Positions 48,276 to 63,200 of a stretch of 64,000 nucleotides of DNA are shown here, piece by piece. Made by a program: the position numbers and the translations under genes. How positions within the stretch are numbered: position 1 is the first letter of the stretch; each line of letters starts with the position of its first letter. The notes beneath the pieces are model-generated. The model worked only from the letters and a program-made list of their open reading frames with translations, had not been told where the DNA came from and made no database searches. The DNA is from RDYJ01 sp034931405. GTDB taxonomy: Bacteria; Cyanobacteriota; Cyanobacteriia; Cyanobacteriales; Nostocaceae. The DNA lies in the NCBI RefSeq assembly GCF_034931405.1, contig NZ_JAYGHA010000006.1, positions 62,001 through 126,000 on the forward strand, written 5' to 3'.

Positions 48276-51200
48276 TTTTGATGAAGATATGGGTAAAGCA
48301 CTGCCAGAAGCGGGAGACTGGCCGGTTTGCATCGGTGGGGATATCTGCACGGCCTGATTATGGGTTTTCGCTTTTAAAGCAGGTGCGTGTTTACTGGACA
48401 GCCAGGCAGCCAGGGCATTTAACGAGGAGTATTCGTATAAGACGGAAGGACTCATTGGTGCAACAAGTTGTTGATTGATTTTGCTGGCCAGTTGGGATAG
48501 CCAAATAGAATCCAAACCATAATCTGCAAAGGATTGATCTAGATCCAGTTTCTGCACAGCGATGCCCAATTCTTGGGAAAATAAATCAATTAAGCCATCT
48601 AGACTCAACTGGCTGTCAGCGTTGCTATGTATAAAGGATTCTCCCTTCAAGGACACCTGATGGTTTTGACTCAATACTTGCAAATCACTGAGTCGTCGGC
48701 GCTGATGCTGCATTAGTTGTTGTGGATTCCACAATCCACCATTAACAAAGGCGGGTAGAATCACGGACGCAGTTTTATTGGCAAGTATATTATCTAACAT
48801 TTGGAGACCTTGGCGATTACTTTGACAGAGCAAGCCCGTCTCTTGATATGCCCTGCTGTTGGCTGCACCCATGCCGGTTTCTTGCCAGCTTGGCCACTGA
48901 ATACTAACTAGCACACCTGTCATGGCTTCTGCTACATAATCCATATAGGTATTGGCCATGGCATAGTCACTTTGTCCGCTGGCTAAACTGGGAATAATAG
49001 CCGACACAGAGGAAAACAAGACGGCGAATTTTAATGGCTGCTGTTGGCATTGCATTAACAGCGATCGCAATCCTGCTACTTTAGGTTCTAATACCTGTGC
49101 CACACTGGCCATTGATTTACGCACAAAGGCGGGGGTTTCTGAGTCGACTATTCCCGCACAATGCAGAAGACCGCTAATAGTTCCAAAGTTCGTTGTTATT
49201 TGGTGCAATCTTTCTTGCACGGCTATCGGATCACTTAAAGTCAACGATAATACCTGCACCCTCACACCCTGGGCTTCCAGCGCCTGAATAGCAGATATCT
49301 TTTGCTTCACCTTGTCAGTTTGGGGCGCAGTCCATTGGTCACGCGGTGGCAGCGCTTCCCTTCCTGTCAGCACCAAACGTTTAACTCCGTAATGTTCAAC
49401 AAAATGTTGAGCAAATAAAAGTCCCAGACCGCCTGTACCTCCAGTAATCAATAACACTTCTTCTTCCACAAACTGAAGTTCTGGATTTTGTCTGTTTGTG
49501 ACTTTCAGCGAAGTTTCTGCTAAATATGCAACATAGCGTTTTTGATCCCGGTAACAAATTTCACAATTATCGTCTTTGAGCCAAAACTCATGAGCAATCT
49601 GTTCTGCCAAAGCTGCTGTTTTCAGGTGAGGATCGGTATCAATATGACGGGATTGCAGATGGGTATACTCACTTTGCAACATCCGATAAAGTCCTACACG
49701 GGATGCACCCGATAAATTCATTTTGCTGTTTTGAAAGGATTCTAAGCCTCTGGTGACACCAAGGAGGGTGATTCCAGTTTTTGATCCTTTTTCAATCAGG
49801 CGCTGAAGCCACGGCATCCAGTCAAGGGCATCTCTGGCTGCTTCGCCTTGACCACAGCCAGACAAATCTATGCAGCCGCTATATTCATTTTCATCTGTGT
49901 CACTCTGTTCCCGATATAACCCTATATGATCAAGTTCGATGACATGACTGTTAGGAAGTTCCTCTGCCAGCAAAGTTGCTAGTAATCGGGTTTCATGGGT
50001 GCTGAGAATGGCAATTTTTCCCGTTACTGTTTTTTGACACTGATCAGGTTGTGGTTCATCAGCCATCCACTGTTTTTGCAGATAATGAACTATTCCTGAT
50101 GCTTGACTATCTTCAGTTGCGTTTTGGTTGTGATCAGAGTTACTTTGAGCAAATCCTGGTTGATCAAACCAATAATACTCTTTGGCAAAGGGATAGGTGG
50201 GAAGACTGATCAGCCGTGGTTGAAGCTGGGTGTAGAATTTCTGCCAATCAATGGTGAAACCTTTCACCCACAGATTTAGCAGTTTATTCATTTTCTTTGA
50301 TCTCATCCATTCGTCGATGATGGGGGAAAATTCTTCCTCAGTGGCAAAATCTGACCATAATTCCTGATCCTGTCTGATATGTCCATGATAAAGCGACGGA
50401 ATATTTTCCTGGCCTTCAATAAAGGATTTGAGTTTGTGATCAAGTTCTTCTAAACTGCTCACAATCAAAGCCAGACGTTCTGCCATGCCCTCGCGTCCTG
50501 TCTGAAGCGTGTATGCAATTTCTGCTAGTAGGGTTGGCTGGGTTGCGGTTGTGGTGATTAAAAAGCTTCTCAAATTTTCGGCCATTTTCATCAGCTGATC
50601 GGGATGTTTTGCCGACAATACAATCACCACAGGCTCGTTAACATTTTCTTGGGTATACTCATCGGTTTCAATATACTCTTCAACAATCAAATGTGCATTT
50701 GACCCGCCAGCACCAAAGGAGGAAATGCCCGCTCTTCTTGGGTATTCCTTGGTTTGTCCGTTGATTTCGATGATGGGTCTTTTCCATTCGGAAAGAGTCT
50801 GCTGCACCACAAAGGGCGTTTTATCAAAAGCAATATGGGGATTTAAGTTGTCTGTGTGCAAACTGGGAACAAGCTGACGGTGTTTTAGTTGCAGGAGAAT
50901 TTTGCATAGTCCGGCTATACCCGATGCAGCTTCTAAGTGTCCTAGATTGGACTTTGCAGAACCGATCGCACAAAAGCCTGTATCGGCAGTCTCTTTTTTA
51001 AAGGCTTGGGTTAAACCGGTAATTTCTATGGGATCGCCTAATTCTGTTCCTGTGCCGTGGGCTTCTATATAGCTGATGCTACGGGCATCAATTCCTGCTT
51101 TTTTCAGTGTTTTGCTAATTAAATCTGCTTGTGCATTGGGATTAGGCACTGTGTAACCATTGGTTTTGCCGCCATGATTAACATGACTGGCACGAATAAC

Positions 51201-54200
51201 GGCATAGATATTATCGCGATCGCGAATCGCTGCGGACAGTGGTTTGAGTAAAACCACGCCCACGCCCTCCCCAGGGACAAAACCGTTACCGCCCTGGCCA
51301 AAGGCTTTGCACTTGCCGTCTTTCGATAACATCCGCAACGCACACATCTGCACATAATTGGAGGGATGCAGATATAGGTTGACACCGCCGGCTAAAGCAA
51401 GTTGGCAGTCTTGGCGACGTAAACGTTCACAAGCTTCATGAATGGCAACTAATGACGATGAACACATCGTATCAATCGACATACTTGGACCTTGCAGATT
51501 CAAAAAATATGATATGCGGTTGGAGACTGAGCTAAAAGAGGTGTGGGGAAAAGCCTGTTCGCCACGTTTCCATAACTCAGGACCATACAAATCAAAGCCA
51601 GTTTTAGTAATACCAGCAAACACACCAACCTGCTGTTGATATATCTCACGTAAAGTGTCGCGGGTGTAGCCAGCGTCTTCCAGTGCTTCCCAAGACGATT
51701 GGAGAAATAAGCGTTCATGGGGATCAATACTGAAGGCATCACGGGGAGGAATACCAAAAAACAGAGGATCAAAATCCGCAAAGCTTTCCAGGAAACTACC
51801 CCATTTACTATAACTTTTGCGCTGGGCGATCGCTTTGTCGGCATCCTCAACAAAAAAGCCTTCTAATGGCCAGCGATTAGCAGGAATTTCGCCAACGCAG
51901 TCTTTTCCAGCTTGCAGGTTTTGCCAATAAGCTGAGAGTGTATCAGACTGAGCAAAGTGGGCGCTGACACCAATAATTGCGATAGCTTCCTGAACCTGTG
52001 GATTTGATGATGGCAGCAAGGTCAGACCGACTGTTTCATTTATTACCTGTGATTCAGGTAAAGCAGCCTCAGTTTTCAACCCAGTCCAAACCATGCACTC
52101 CTGCGGGTATTCATCAACCAAGTAAGTAACGAGCGCCTGGGATGTTTGGTATTCAAAAAACAAAGTCTTGGAGATTTCTGGAAAAACCTTTGCTAGTTCC
52201 TGATTCAACTGCGTAATCATCACGGAGTCTATACCATAACGCTCAAAAGCATCATGGGTTTTAATCCTATCCGGTGCTAACCGGAAAGTCTCTCCCAAAA
52301 GAGATTTCAGTTGCAGCAAAGTTTTTTCATGAAGGCGCTGTTTTTCCACTGATGCCAGTGAGTGTTGGCGACTATTGACATTGTCCTTGGGCTGATTTGA
52401 TGTTTTGTGTGCTGATGGCTCTGGGAACAACCATTGTCTAAGTGTGGGAAGATCGCCGACTGCCACTAAAATCTGACTCTGTCCCGAAGCCAGCCCCTGA
52501 ACCAATGCCTCAACCCCTGATGCTGTATCGAGCATCTCCAGCCCCACGCTTTGTTTCATGGCGGCTTTGCTGTGAGCATCTAATTGCATTCCACCAAATT
52601 GCCAAAGTGGCCAGTTAATGGCAAGAGTTTGTCCGCATCTTTGTCCAGCATTGACCAGATCATTGCGATAGGCTGAAAAAGCATCCATAAAAGCATTAGC
52701 GGTGGCATAATCTGCCTGACCGGCATTGCCCATTGTCCCCGAAATTGAAGAAAACAGGAGCAAGAAATCAAGATTCAAATCTTGACTAGCGGTGTCCAAA
52801 TGAACTACACCCGCTACTTTCGGGGCTAACACCGTCTGAAACTCAGCCGCTGTTTTTTTGATGATAAAATTATCCCGCGCCATCCCGGCACAATGGAGGA
52901 TACCATTCAGGGAGCCATATTCTGTTGTAATACGTTTAATTAGCGTATCGACATCTTTTTTATTGCTGATATCAGCTTGCCAGTATTCTACCCTTGCACC
53001 AAGGGTTTGTAGGCGATTAAAAATAGATTTTTTCTTTTCCAGACTTAAATCTGAACGTCCGCTTAAAATCAGAGTAGAATTCTGGGTTTTACTAGCAATT
53101 TCTTCAGCAAAAATTAAACCCAAACCACCAGCACCACCGGTAATTAAGTAAACACCGCCTTCTCTCCAAGGCGTTTTGCAAACATCATCAGCAACAGTAA
53201 GCTCTTGCCATGTCAGCACTGTCCGTTGTCCCTGATGATACCGAATCTGTTTGTCTTCAGGGCATTGTACATTTTCAGTGAGCTTGTGCAGCAGACTACC
53301 TTCTGTCTCGGATACAGAAACTTCGATCAGCTGTCCTGATACTTTTGGGTTTTCCAGTTGAGCCGTTTTCAGCATACCGGAAATAGCCGAGCAACATTGT
53401 TGCTTTGTCTGCTGGGGAACAACACATTGAATAAAAATTTTCCCCTTGGTTTTACTGAGAAGAATTTCCCGAATAGTTTCAAAGGTTTGGGTAAAACTAT
53501 CCTGATAGATTTTTTCTAACCCTACATTGGGTAAAGTCTTAGCAGCGTCAAAATGTACACATTCAACACCTGGCATTTGGGCTTGTATAACTGCCGCAGA
53601 GATATGATCGATACCGTATAATAAAACCAGATGCCGGGAAAACTCCCAGGATGCGCCGGTTGTGGCAACGGTTTTTTCTTGCCAGTACGGGTAGCAGATT
53701 AAGGTTTCTGCTGAAGATAAAATATTACTCCTTTCATGACTGGGCGCTTGTTTGGCCTCTCTATCTTGAACATCCCCAAAATACTCACGGGCAAAAGGGT
53801 AAGTAGGCAAACCTGCTAATCTAGGGAATAGTCCCAATTGATCAAAGACGCTCCAATCCACCGAGACACCCTGCTCCCACAATTGTGCCAGCTGATTTAC
53901 TTTCTGGGCGGATATCAGGCTTTGCAGAAATGCTTTTTTGTCTTTACTGTTGTCAATATCTGGTTTTTCACTATTTCCGGTTGTTTTACCGCCATCTGCC
54001 AGCCACTGCGCCAGTTTTTCTATGAGATCCTGCTGATTGTCAACAATTAGGGCTAAACGATAGGTAAACGCTTCTCTTCCCATTTGGAAAGTATACAGAA
54101 ACTGCTCAAATTGAATGCCAGGATGATCTTCCAGATATCGCTTGACATTGTGGGCATAGTCCTGTAGGGTTTGCTCACTTTCGGCAGAAAGCAGGAATAC

Positions 54201-57200
54201 TTGGGATGTAAGTAAGCTAATATTTACGTCCGATTTGGGAATATACTGCTCTAGCACCAGGTGAGCATTAGTACCACTAAAACCAAATGAACTGACCGCC
54301 GCCAAACGAGAACCTTGTGCATTTTGCGGCCAGGGTTTGAGCTTGGTGTTGACGTAGACAGGACTATTTTCAAAATCAATGTGTCTGTTGGCTTCGTTAA
54401 AGTGAATTGACGGCGGCAGTTGTTGATGCTTGATACTCAACAGGACTTTAATCACACTTAACACACCAGCAGCGGCTGTTGTATGACCCACGTTAGCTTT
54501 TAACGAACCAATGGCGCAGAATTTCTGTTTTGAGGTCAAGGCTTGAAAGGTTTTATTCAGCGCATGAATTTCAATCGGGTCGCCTAGTTTGGTGGACGTT
54601 CCATGAGCTTCAATATACTGGAGGTCTTCAACATTAATGTTGGCTTTTTGATAGACTGAAGTTTCTAGCTCGCTTTGGGAAAGGAAACTGGGTACAGTCA
54701 TACTGGAGGTTTGCCCGTCCTGGTTAATACCACAGCTACGGATAATACCATAAATTGTATCGCGATCGCGTTCAGCGTCCTGCAAACGCTTGAGAATAAC
54801 CACACCCACCCCGTCACCAACAACAATTCCATCAGCAGCGTTATCAAAAGGACGACACTGACCGGTGGGGGAAAGCATACCTGCATTGTGCATGGCAATA
54901 AATGTACCTGGATGCTGATAAAGCGTCACGCCTCCTGTAATGGCAAGATTAATCTCACCACTTTTTAAGGCTTGGCTGGCAACATCTATGGCCACCAGGG
55001 AAGAAGAACAGGCTGTATTAATGGTCAGCGCAGGTCCTTTTAAGTCTAGAAAATATGCTATCCGGGCTGAGAGGATACTCGTTTCTGAACCTAGCATATC
55101 CAGATGTGAAAACCCTTTGCCTAGTGCAGAGCCGCCCATTGCACCTATATAAGTTCCCACGGCTTGTTTCTTTAATGACGAAGGTTGATAACCCGCGTCT
55201 TCTAAGGCTCGGTAACATTCTTCTAAAAGCAGACGCTGGGTGGCATCCATCGCTTCGGCTTCTCTAGGTGAGATATGAAAAAAGAGCGGGTCAAAATAAT
55301 CCAGATCCGGCATGATGCCATAGCGAATTGGAAAAGTTTCTGAACAATGGGCAGCAATATAGTCAAGCCATTGGGGTTTATTCAGGTCTTGAATACAATC
55401 TTTACCTTGACTGACTACCTGCCAAAACTGCTCTTGATCTTTAGCACCGGCACAACGGCAGGAGATGCCGATAATAGCAATATCATCGTTTGTTATTGGT
55501 GCTTTTTTTTCTGTAGGTGCATCTGTAGGTGCAGCGGTTTTTGGAATTGGTACTGAAGCTTTTGGAGTTATGGGTGCAATGGGCTTTTGATCCAACTCAA
55601 TCTGAATATGCCCGACTAAATCCTGCAAACTATGGCACTCAAATATTAAACTGGTGGGCAAATAAAGGTCAAACTCTGTGTTGATGGCTTCTAGTAATTC
55701 CACTGCATTCACGGAGTTAATTCCCAACTCACTTAGTTGCAGTCGCTCTATGGATGCGAGTTCCCCCGCTGCAAAACCTAAGACGTTGACAAAAATGCCT
55801 TTCAGGGTGTTTTTTAGTTGTTCTGGGTTATACAAGCTCTGATCAAGGGCGGGGGGTTGCTGAATCTGCACAGACTTGTTCACAGCCAGATTAACCCTTT
55901 TGATCCCACCAATGGGAGGATAAGGAATATGCCCGATCTGCAACATCTCCTTTAATGCCTGAGCATAGGGTGTTTGATGGGCGATTTGTTGGGCATTATG
56001 TTCGCGTCGCGCTTGTTCACTCAGCCGAGTATCTTTTTTCAGTTTTAATAAACAATAACTAATCCAGCCTTTTTCTAGGGATATAGCTTGATTGGCATAG
56101 TTGCGATAGCTATCCTGGCTGACTTTTGGCAGATGTTTGGTATGTTCGGCGTGTTCGGGGTCATAGAGATAGTTAGCAATTTCGGTTGATACATCAATAA
56201 TTTCATCAATAATCAAACCGTGTACCGATAACAGGTCAATCCACTGTTGCTGAGTGGGGATGCTAATCTCTACGCTGGGGTCGATAATGCTGCCTCGCAG
56301 ATTACCGATATAATCCATAAGTAGAATTTTGCCGTTATCACTGAGAGCGTCTGCCATTTTCTGAAATAAGGCATCTTTGTCACGAATATGAAAGGTGACT
56401 TCGACACCTAGAATAATGTCACAATTATCGGGAAATTTATCTTTTGAACTATCTTTGTGATAAATTCGCGCCTGAGAACCTAAATTCATGTTCTCAATGC
56501 GGCGGTTGCCCAAAATTGCTTGAGATTCTGTAATGGTAAAACCGTGAGTTTGTATATGAGGATAAAGGGCGGCTACCTGAATTACATCTGTACCGTGACC
56601 GCAACCAATATCAAGAAAAGTGTGAATGCGATCAAAATGCTCACGATAAAACAGCACCTGACGCACTTCGCGCTGTCTTTCTTTAATCATTTCCAGTTCT
56701 TCTGGATACTGGTGGGCATTCATGGCTAGACGAGTCATTGAGAAGCCAGGAATTCTTTGGGGGAAAGCGCCGAAAGTCAAATACTCTTCCTGAAATTCTT
56801 CGTCACAATCTCGTGACATTCGGGTGTAAAATTCAACGGCCTTATTTTCATCAAGGCTTTGATTGATGTTCTGTGTGACATCGCTTTTTTCTAGGCTGGG
56901 TTCACTCTCTGGATGTTCGTTGTGATGGCGAATAATCGAGCAGGTTCTTTGGGCAAAGGGATATGTCGGTAAGCCAGTGATTCTGCCTAGAGTCTGGCCA
57001 CCATGCCATTGATCCCACGGTATGGTATTACCTTGCACCCATAATAAAGCCAGTTCACTGGCATGATTGGCATCACCTGCTTGGACTAATGCTGCCACCG
57101 CTGCTGGGTTCTTGATTTTCTCCTGTGTGACATCACCGTAAAAACCTAGTTCACTCAGTTCACGGGTTTTCAACCAGCGTGTTAGATGCTGCTCAATTTC

Positions 57201-60200
57201 TATTGTTTGTTTAATTACAAAGGCTAGGCGACAGGCCAGGCTTTCCCGTCCTACTTGCAGGGTGTATGCTATGGACGGTAAATCGAGGCTGTGATTATTT
57301 TTCAGGTAAATCAGCCAGTCTTGAACATATTGTTCTAGGCACTCTTGATTTTTGGCTGATAAAACAAAAAGTACGGGTTCTTGCTGATTATTAACAGGCT
57401 TGGGATTACCCAGGTATTCTTCGACAATGATGTGAGCATTTACCCCACCAGCGCCAATGTTCATCACTCCGGCTCTTCGCGGTACTTCTATGCCATCTAC
57501 GCGAACGGGTTGCCATTCGCTGAGGTCTGGCTGTAACTCAAAGGGTAGGCGTTCAAAGTCAATGCTGGAACTGAGTTCTCGCGATCGCAAAGTTGGAACT
57601 AGGGTTTGATGCTGCAATGATAAAATTACTTTGGTAAGTTGGGACATTCCCGATGCTGATTCGCTGTGACCGATATTGGGTTTGACTGAGCCAATGCGAT
57701 AGGTCCCTTCTACATTGGTGCGATCGCTGAACACCTCTGTTAATGCGGTTGCTTCTATGGCATCACCCAGATCAGAACCTTGTGCTGCGGCTTCAATATA
57801 GCTGATGCTACGCGGATCAATATTACTATGTTGCAAAGCCTGACGAATAACATCTGCTTTTGGTCCAGGGTTAGGGGTTTTATAGCCATTTGTTTTCCCA
57901 TCGTGATTGACTGCGGTTCCACGAATTAGGGCATAAATGCGATCGCGATCTTGAAGCGCCCGTTCATAAGATTTAAGGATGACGACTCCCACCCCTTCTC
58001 CGGGAACAAAGCCATCGCCATCGGTTTCAAAGGCGGCACAGGTTGAACCGCTGGCCACAAATTGCCCTAAAGAAAGTTCAAAATAGGACGATGGGTGTAA
58101 ATATAAGTTTACGCCCCCAACCACGGCCATATCTCCTTTGCCAGAGCGAATATATTCACACGCCTCATGGATGGCGACTAATGAAGAGGAACACATGGTA
58201 TCAACGGAAAAACTCGGTCCTTGGAGATTGAGGAAATAAGAAACCCGGTTTACCAAAGAGGCCAATGATGTGGCTGGACAATCTATTTGACGAGGGGCAT
58301 TTTGATCACTCTGTTGGGGTTGTGTGCGGTATAAATTAAAGCCTTGTTTTGTGATTCCTGCGAAAACGCCGGTTCTGGGGCGTAAATCAGCTGGCAGGTT
58401 GGAGGGTGAATATCCCGCGTCTTCCAAGGCTTTCCAACTTTCTTGCAGAAATAGGCGTTCTTGGGGATCGATATTTGCCGCCTCACGCGGTGTCATATTA
58501 AAAAACATGGGGTCAAAGCGATCGCAGTCTTCTAAAAAACCACCCCATTTACTATAACTCTTGCCTAATTTAACAGCTTCACTTCGATTGGCATGATAAT
58601 GAAGTTGCCAATCCCAACGCTGACTGGGAATTTCACTGATACATTGTGTGCCGTTTTTCAGATTCTGCCAAAAATCTGCTATGGTTTTGGCTTGTGGATA
58701 ACGGCCACTCAATCCAATAATGGCTATAGGTTGTTGTGTGTCAACATTCGATATCTGCGCGGAGTTTTCGTTGGACAGATGGCTTTTTATAGTTGCAGTT
58801 TTTACAGATTCGACTTTTACATCAGGTGCAGCCGGGGAGGTATCCAGATCAGTCCATTTTAGACAAGCATTACTATAATTGACGGCTAAGTGCTGCGCTA
58901 AATCTGCTAAGGTTGGGAATTCATAAAACAAGGTTTTAGATACAGAACCTAACCCCTCTGTCAACCGTTGATTCAACTGGGCGATCATGATCGAGTCGAT
59001 ACCATAACTTTCCAGCGGTTCTTCCTCATCAACTCTATGCAAAGGTAACTTAGTCGTTTCGGCAAATAAAGCTTTTAATTTGTCGAGGGTTTTTTGTGGC
59101 AGTTGATCTGCACCCAACACAGACTTAACATCGCCTCTTGTCGAGGGAACTGTTTTTTCCGGCCAGTTCAAAAATGATGGTTTTAGTTTGGCCAAATCGC
59201 CCCATAAAACCATTACCCGCTCCTGATTGCTGGCAAAGGCTTGATACAAGGCACTAATGCCGAATTTGGTGGGCATGGCAATTAGGCCAATACTTTGCGC
59301 CATCATTTTCTCGGTCGCTTCATCAACCCGCATACCGCCCTCCTGCCATAGAGGCCAGTTGATCGAAAGAGATCGTCCTTGACGCTGATGGGAATGTAAA
59401 AGGTGATTCCGATATTGTGCATAGGCATCCATAAAGGCGTTAGCACAGGCATAATCTGCTTGTCCAACATTACCAATACCACCTGCTAGTGACGAACAGA
59501 AAAAGAAAAAGTCTAACGGCTGGTCTTTGGTGGCCTGATCAAGATTCACTAAGCCTATGACTTTGGGTGCAAGCACTTTGTCTAACTCTTGCGGTGTCTT
59601 TTTAATGATGAAGTTGTCATGAATCACACCAGCAGCGTGAATAATACCATCGAGATGACCGAAATCTTGGTTAATATCCCCGATTAATTTCGCCACCTCC
59701 TGGGGATCACAAACGTTCACCTGTCGATATTCCAGATGTGTGCGATTTTGTAAACAGAACTGCTGTAGGTTTTGCAATATCTGTTGTTTCGTTTCATCCA
59801 AGCTTGAACGTCCAGCCAGAATAATTGTGCCATCACAAATTTGTTGGGCAATTTCCTGACTGAAAATTAGTCCTACGCCACCTAGCCCTCCGGTGATTAG
59901 GTACTTACCTTTTTCCTTCCAGGGTATACTCACTTGCTCATGAGAAATCGGTATTTCTTGCCATCTGGCAATCCGGCGTTTTTCGTTGTGATAGTTAATA
60001 TTTTGGTCTAAGGGCGTTTGAGCATTCGCTTTTAGTTTATCAACAATAATTTTCGCATTGTCATTAGCGCCTACGTTGATAATCTGGCCAACTAGGTGGG
60101 GATTTTCCAGGTGCGCCGTCATTAGCAACCCACCAAGACCTGCAAAAATCTGCTGTTCTGGTAAATCACGAATTACTAACTGAAGTAAGATTTTTGTCTC

Positions 60201-63200
60201 TTGTTTGTCTTTGAGAAGCTGTTGAATTTCTGTAAATAGCTGGGACGCATAGGAATGGAAACGTTCAGCGATGTTTTTTGATGATGATTGCAGCACGAGA
60301 CAATCGACTGTATCCATTCTGCTAGTAATACTTGCCTGGTTGATGCCGTCAGGTTCACAGAGAATTACCAAATGTCTGCTGTACTGCGTGATTGAGTTGG
60401 AATTTTCAATGCTTTGCTCAATCCAAGAGGGTTGTAGCAAAAGCGTTCCGCAGTTTACATGGCTTGTTTCTGAAGTAGTGGTTTTCTGGGTAATGCTTTG
60501 CTCTTCCGGCTTCCAATAATGTTCCTGGGCAAAAGGATAGGTCGGGGTATGTATTTTATTTGGTATGCGATCGCGATCGCGATAAAATACAGACCAGTCA
60601 ATGTTCTGTCCCTCTATCCAAGCAGCAGCGACTTTTTCCAGTTGTCCTTGTTCTATCCATTGGCTGATAATTTGCTGAGACTGATGATCAGAATTCTGTC
60701 CATGTCTGACTCGCCCATACCAACTCAAATCTTTAAGAGTTTTGTCTTTGGCAAAAGCGTTTAATTGTGCAATTAAATCTGGGATATTTCTAGCTAGGAA
60801 AATGCAGCGTTCTCGCATTGCTTCCCGTCCCAGCTGGAGGGTAAAGGCTAAATCAGTCAGGCTAATTTCTTCATTTGTCATGTTACTTAAAAGTCTATTC
60901 TCCAAAAACACCGCTAATTTTTCCGCATAGGCTTGAAGGCATTCGGGTGTTTTGGCAGACAGTGGAATCAGCACTGAATCAGCTGCCATTTTTACCCGCT
61001 CTCCCGACTGATGCTCCCGAATTACAAGGTGAACGTTAGTACCACTATGGCCAAAAGAATTCAGTGCAGCAGTTAACAGACCTTCTTTGTTCGTCCATTC
61101 AGCATTTTGAGTATTAATATAAAACGCCGAATTTGCCAATTCAATCGCCGGATTGATTTCTTGAAAATGTAGCAGTTTCGGCAGTTGACGATGGCGGATG
61201 GACAATAAAACTTTAATTAAACCAATCACACCGGAGGCAGCGCCAGTATGTCCAATATGGGATTTTGCACTGCCCAGCGCACAGAATTGCGTTTTATTTG
61301 TAAACTGTTTAAAAGCTCGTTTGATCGCATTAGCTTCGACTGTATCTCCCAATCTTGTACCGGTTCCGTGGGCTTCAAAATAACTGATGGTTTCTGGGTT
61401 TATTTGATACTGTCGGTAAACGGACGTGATCAGTTCTTCCTGAGATAGACCACTGGGAGCCGTAATCCCATTACTAGCACCGTCCTGATTGGCACCAGAG
61501 GCTTGAATGACACCGTAAATAGGATCTTTGTCTCGGATGGCATCGCTAAGTCGTTTTAAGACAACGATACCGACACCTTCGGATAACACTGTACCATCAC
61601 AAAATCTGTCAAAAGTACGACAGCGGCCTGTGGTACTCAACATATCAATCTGTGACAATGTAATCAGTGCTTTTGCTTGCATAGCCGCAAAAACACCTCC
61701 TGCTAGTGCCATGCAGGACTCGCCACTGCGTAAACTTTCGCAAGCTAAATGAATGGCTAAAGCAGAAGAGGAACAGCCAGTATTGACCACCACAGCGGGT
61801 CCTTTAAGGTTGAGGTAGTAGGATAAGCGGGAGGCAACAATGGCATCAGAAGCACCAGTAAAGGTTTCATGGGTATAGTTGGTAGGTTCAGCACCAATAA
61901 ATACGCTGACACGAGAGTTTTCCAGGTCTTGAGGATTGCAGCCTGTATCTTCTATTGCTTTCCAACTTTCACTCAGAACTAGGCGCTGATGAGGGTTCAT
62001 GGACTCAGCTTCTCTGGGAGTGATGTTGAAAAATAGCGGGTCAAAACAATCTCGCTGTTCTAAAATACCGCCCCATTTACAATCAGTTTTTCCTGGTTGT
62101 TTGTGTGGACTAAACAAATCCGGGTGGAGATAATTCGCGGGTAGTTCAGCAACGCCATCATGTCCCTGAATCAGGTTTTGCCAAAATGCATCAATATCTT
62201 GGGCTTGGGGAAATTGTCCTGACATACCAATAACGGCAATTTCTTTGCCTATTTCGGCTTTATGCTCGTTAGATGTCATTTTTAACGGTGGATTTTCTGG
62301 ATGTTCTTCTGTATATATACTTAGATTGCTTGTATCTTTATCATGATTTGATTGCCCGTTATTTTTTGCTAGTTGGTTTTGAATTTCTGCTGTATAGGTA
62401 TCTACCAAATAATGGCTCAGACGTTTAATGTTTGTATAATCAAACAAAATTGCCGTATTCATGCTAATTCCCAAAGCTTTGGCAATTTGTTCAATAAAAC
62501 CCACACCCAGGATGGAGTCAATCCCATAGTCAGAAAATGATAACTGCGGGTCAATATTAGTTTCTGCCATATCTAAAGTTGCAGCCAGATATTTGAGAAT
62601 TATCTGAGCCACTTGTTCCCTAAGTATTGCGGGAGAAACTGAAATTTCTGGTTTTGGTTCGGGATGTGTACCGATGTTATTGGTATTGATCTTATTATCC
62701 AGCGATCGCCCACTATTTTTTGTTAGTTGGTTTTGAATTTCTGCTGTATAAGTATCTACCAAATAATGGCTCAGACGCTTAATGTTTGTATAGTCAAACA
62801 AAATCGCCGTATTCATGCTAATTCCCAAGGCTTTGGCAATTTGTTCAATAAAACCCACACCCAGGATGGAGTCAATCCCATAGTCAGAAAATGATAACTG
62901 CGGGTCAATATTAGTTTCTGCCATATCCAAAGTTGCAGCTAGATATTTAAGAATTATCTGAGCCACTTGTTCCCTAAGTATTTCGGGAGGCATTTCCTGG
63001 ACTGGCTTTCTCGGTGCTAAAGGCTGCTGTTGAGTTAAAGTCACTGCTTGCACTACATTTATGGCAGAGTTAGCGGATGATTCCACCTGGTCTGGTAAGT
63101 TCTTTCTTTCTAGTCTGACAAGACCATCACTTTCTGCAACTATGACTTGCTGCCCCAATTCATACGCAGCTTGCGCTGGTAACAATATTGAGTGAAATCC

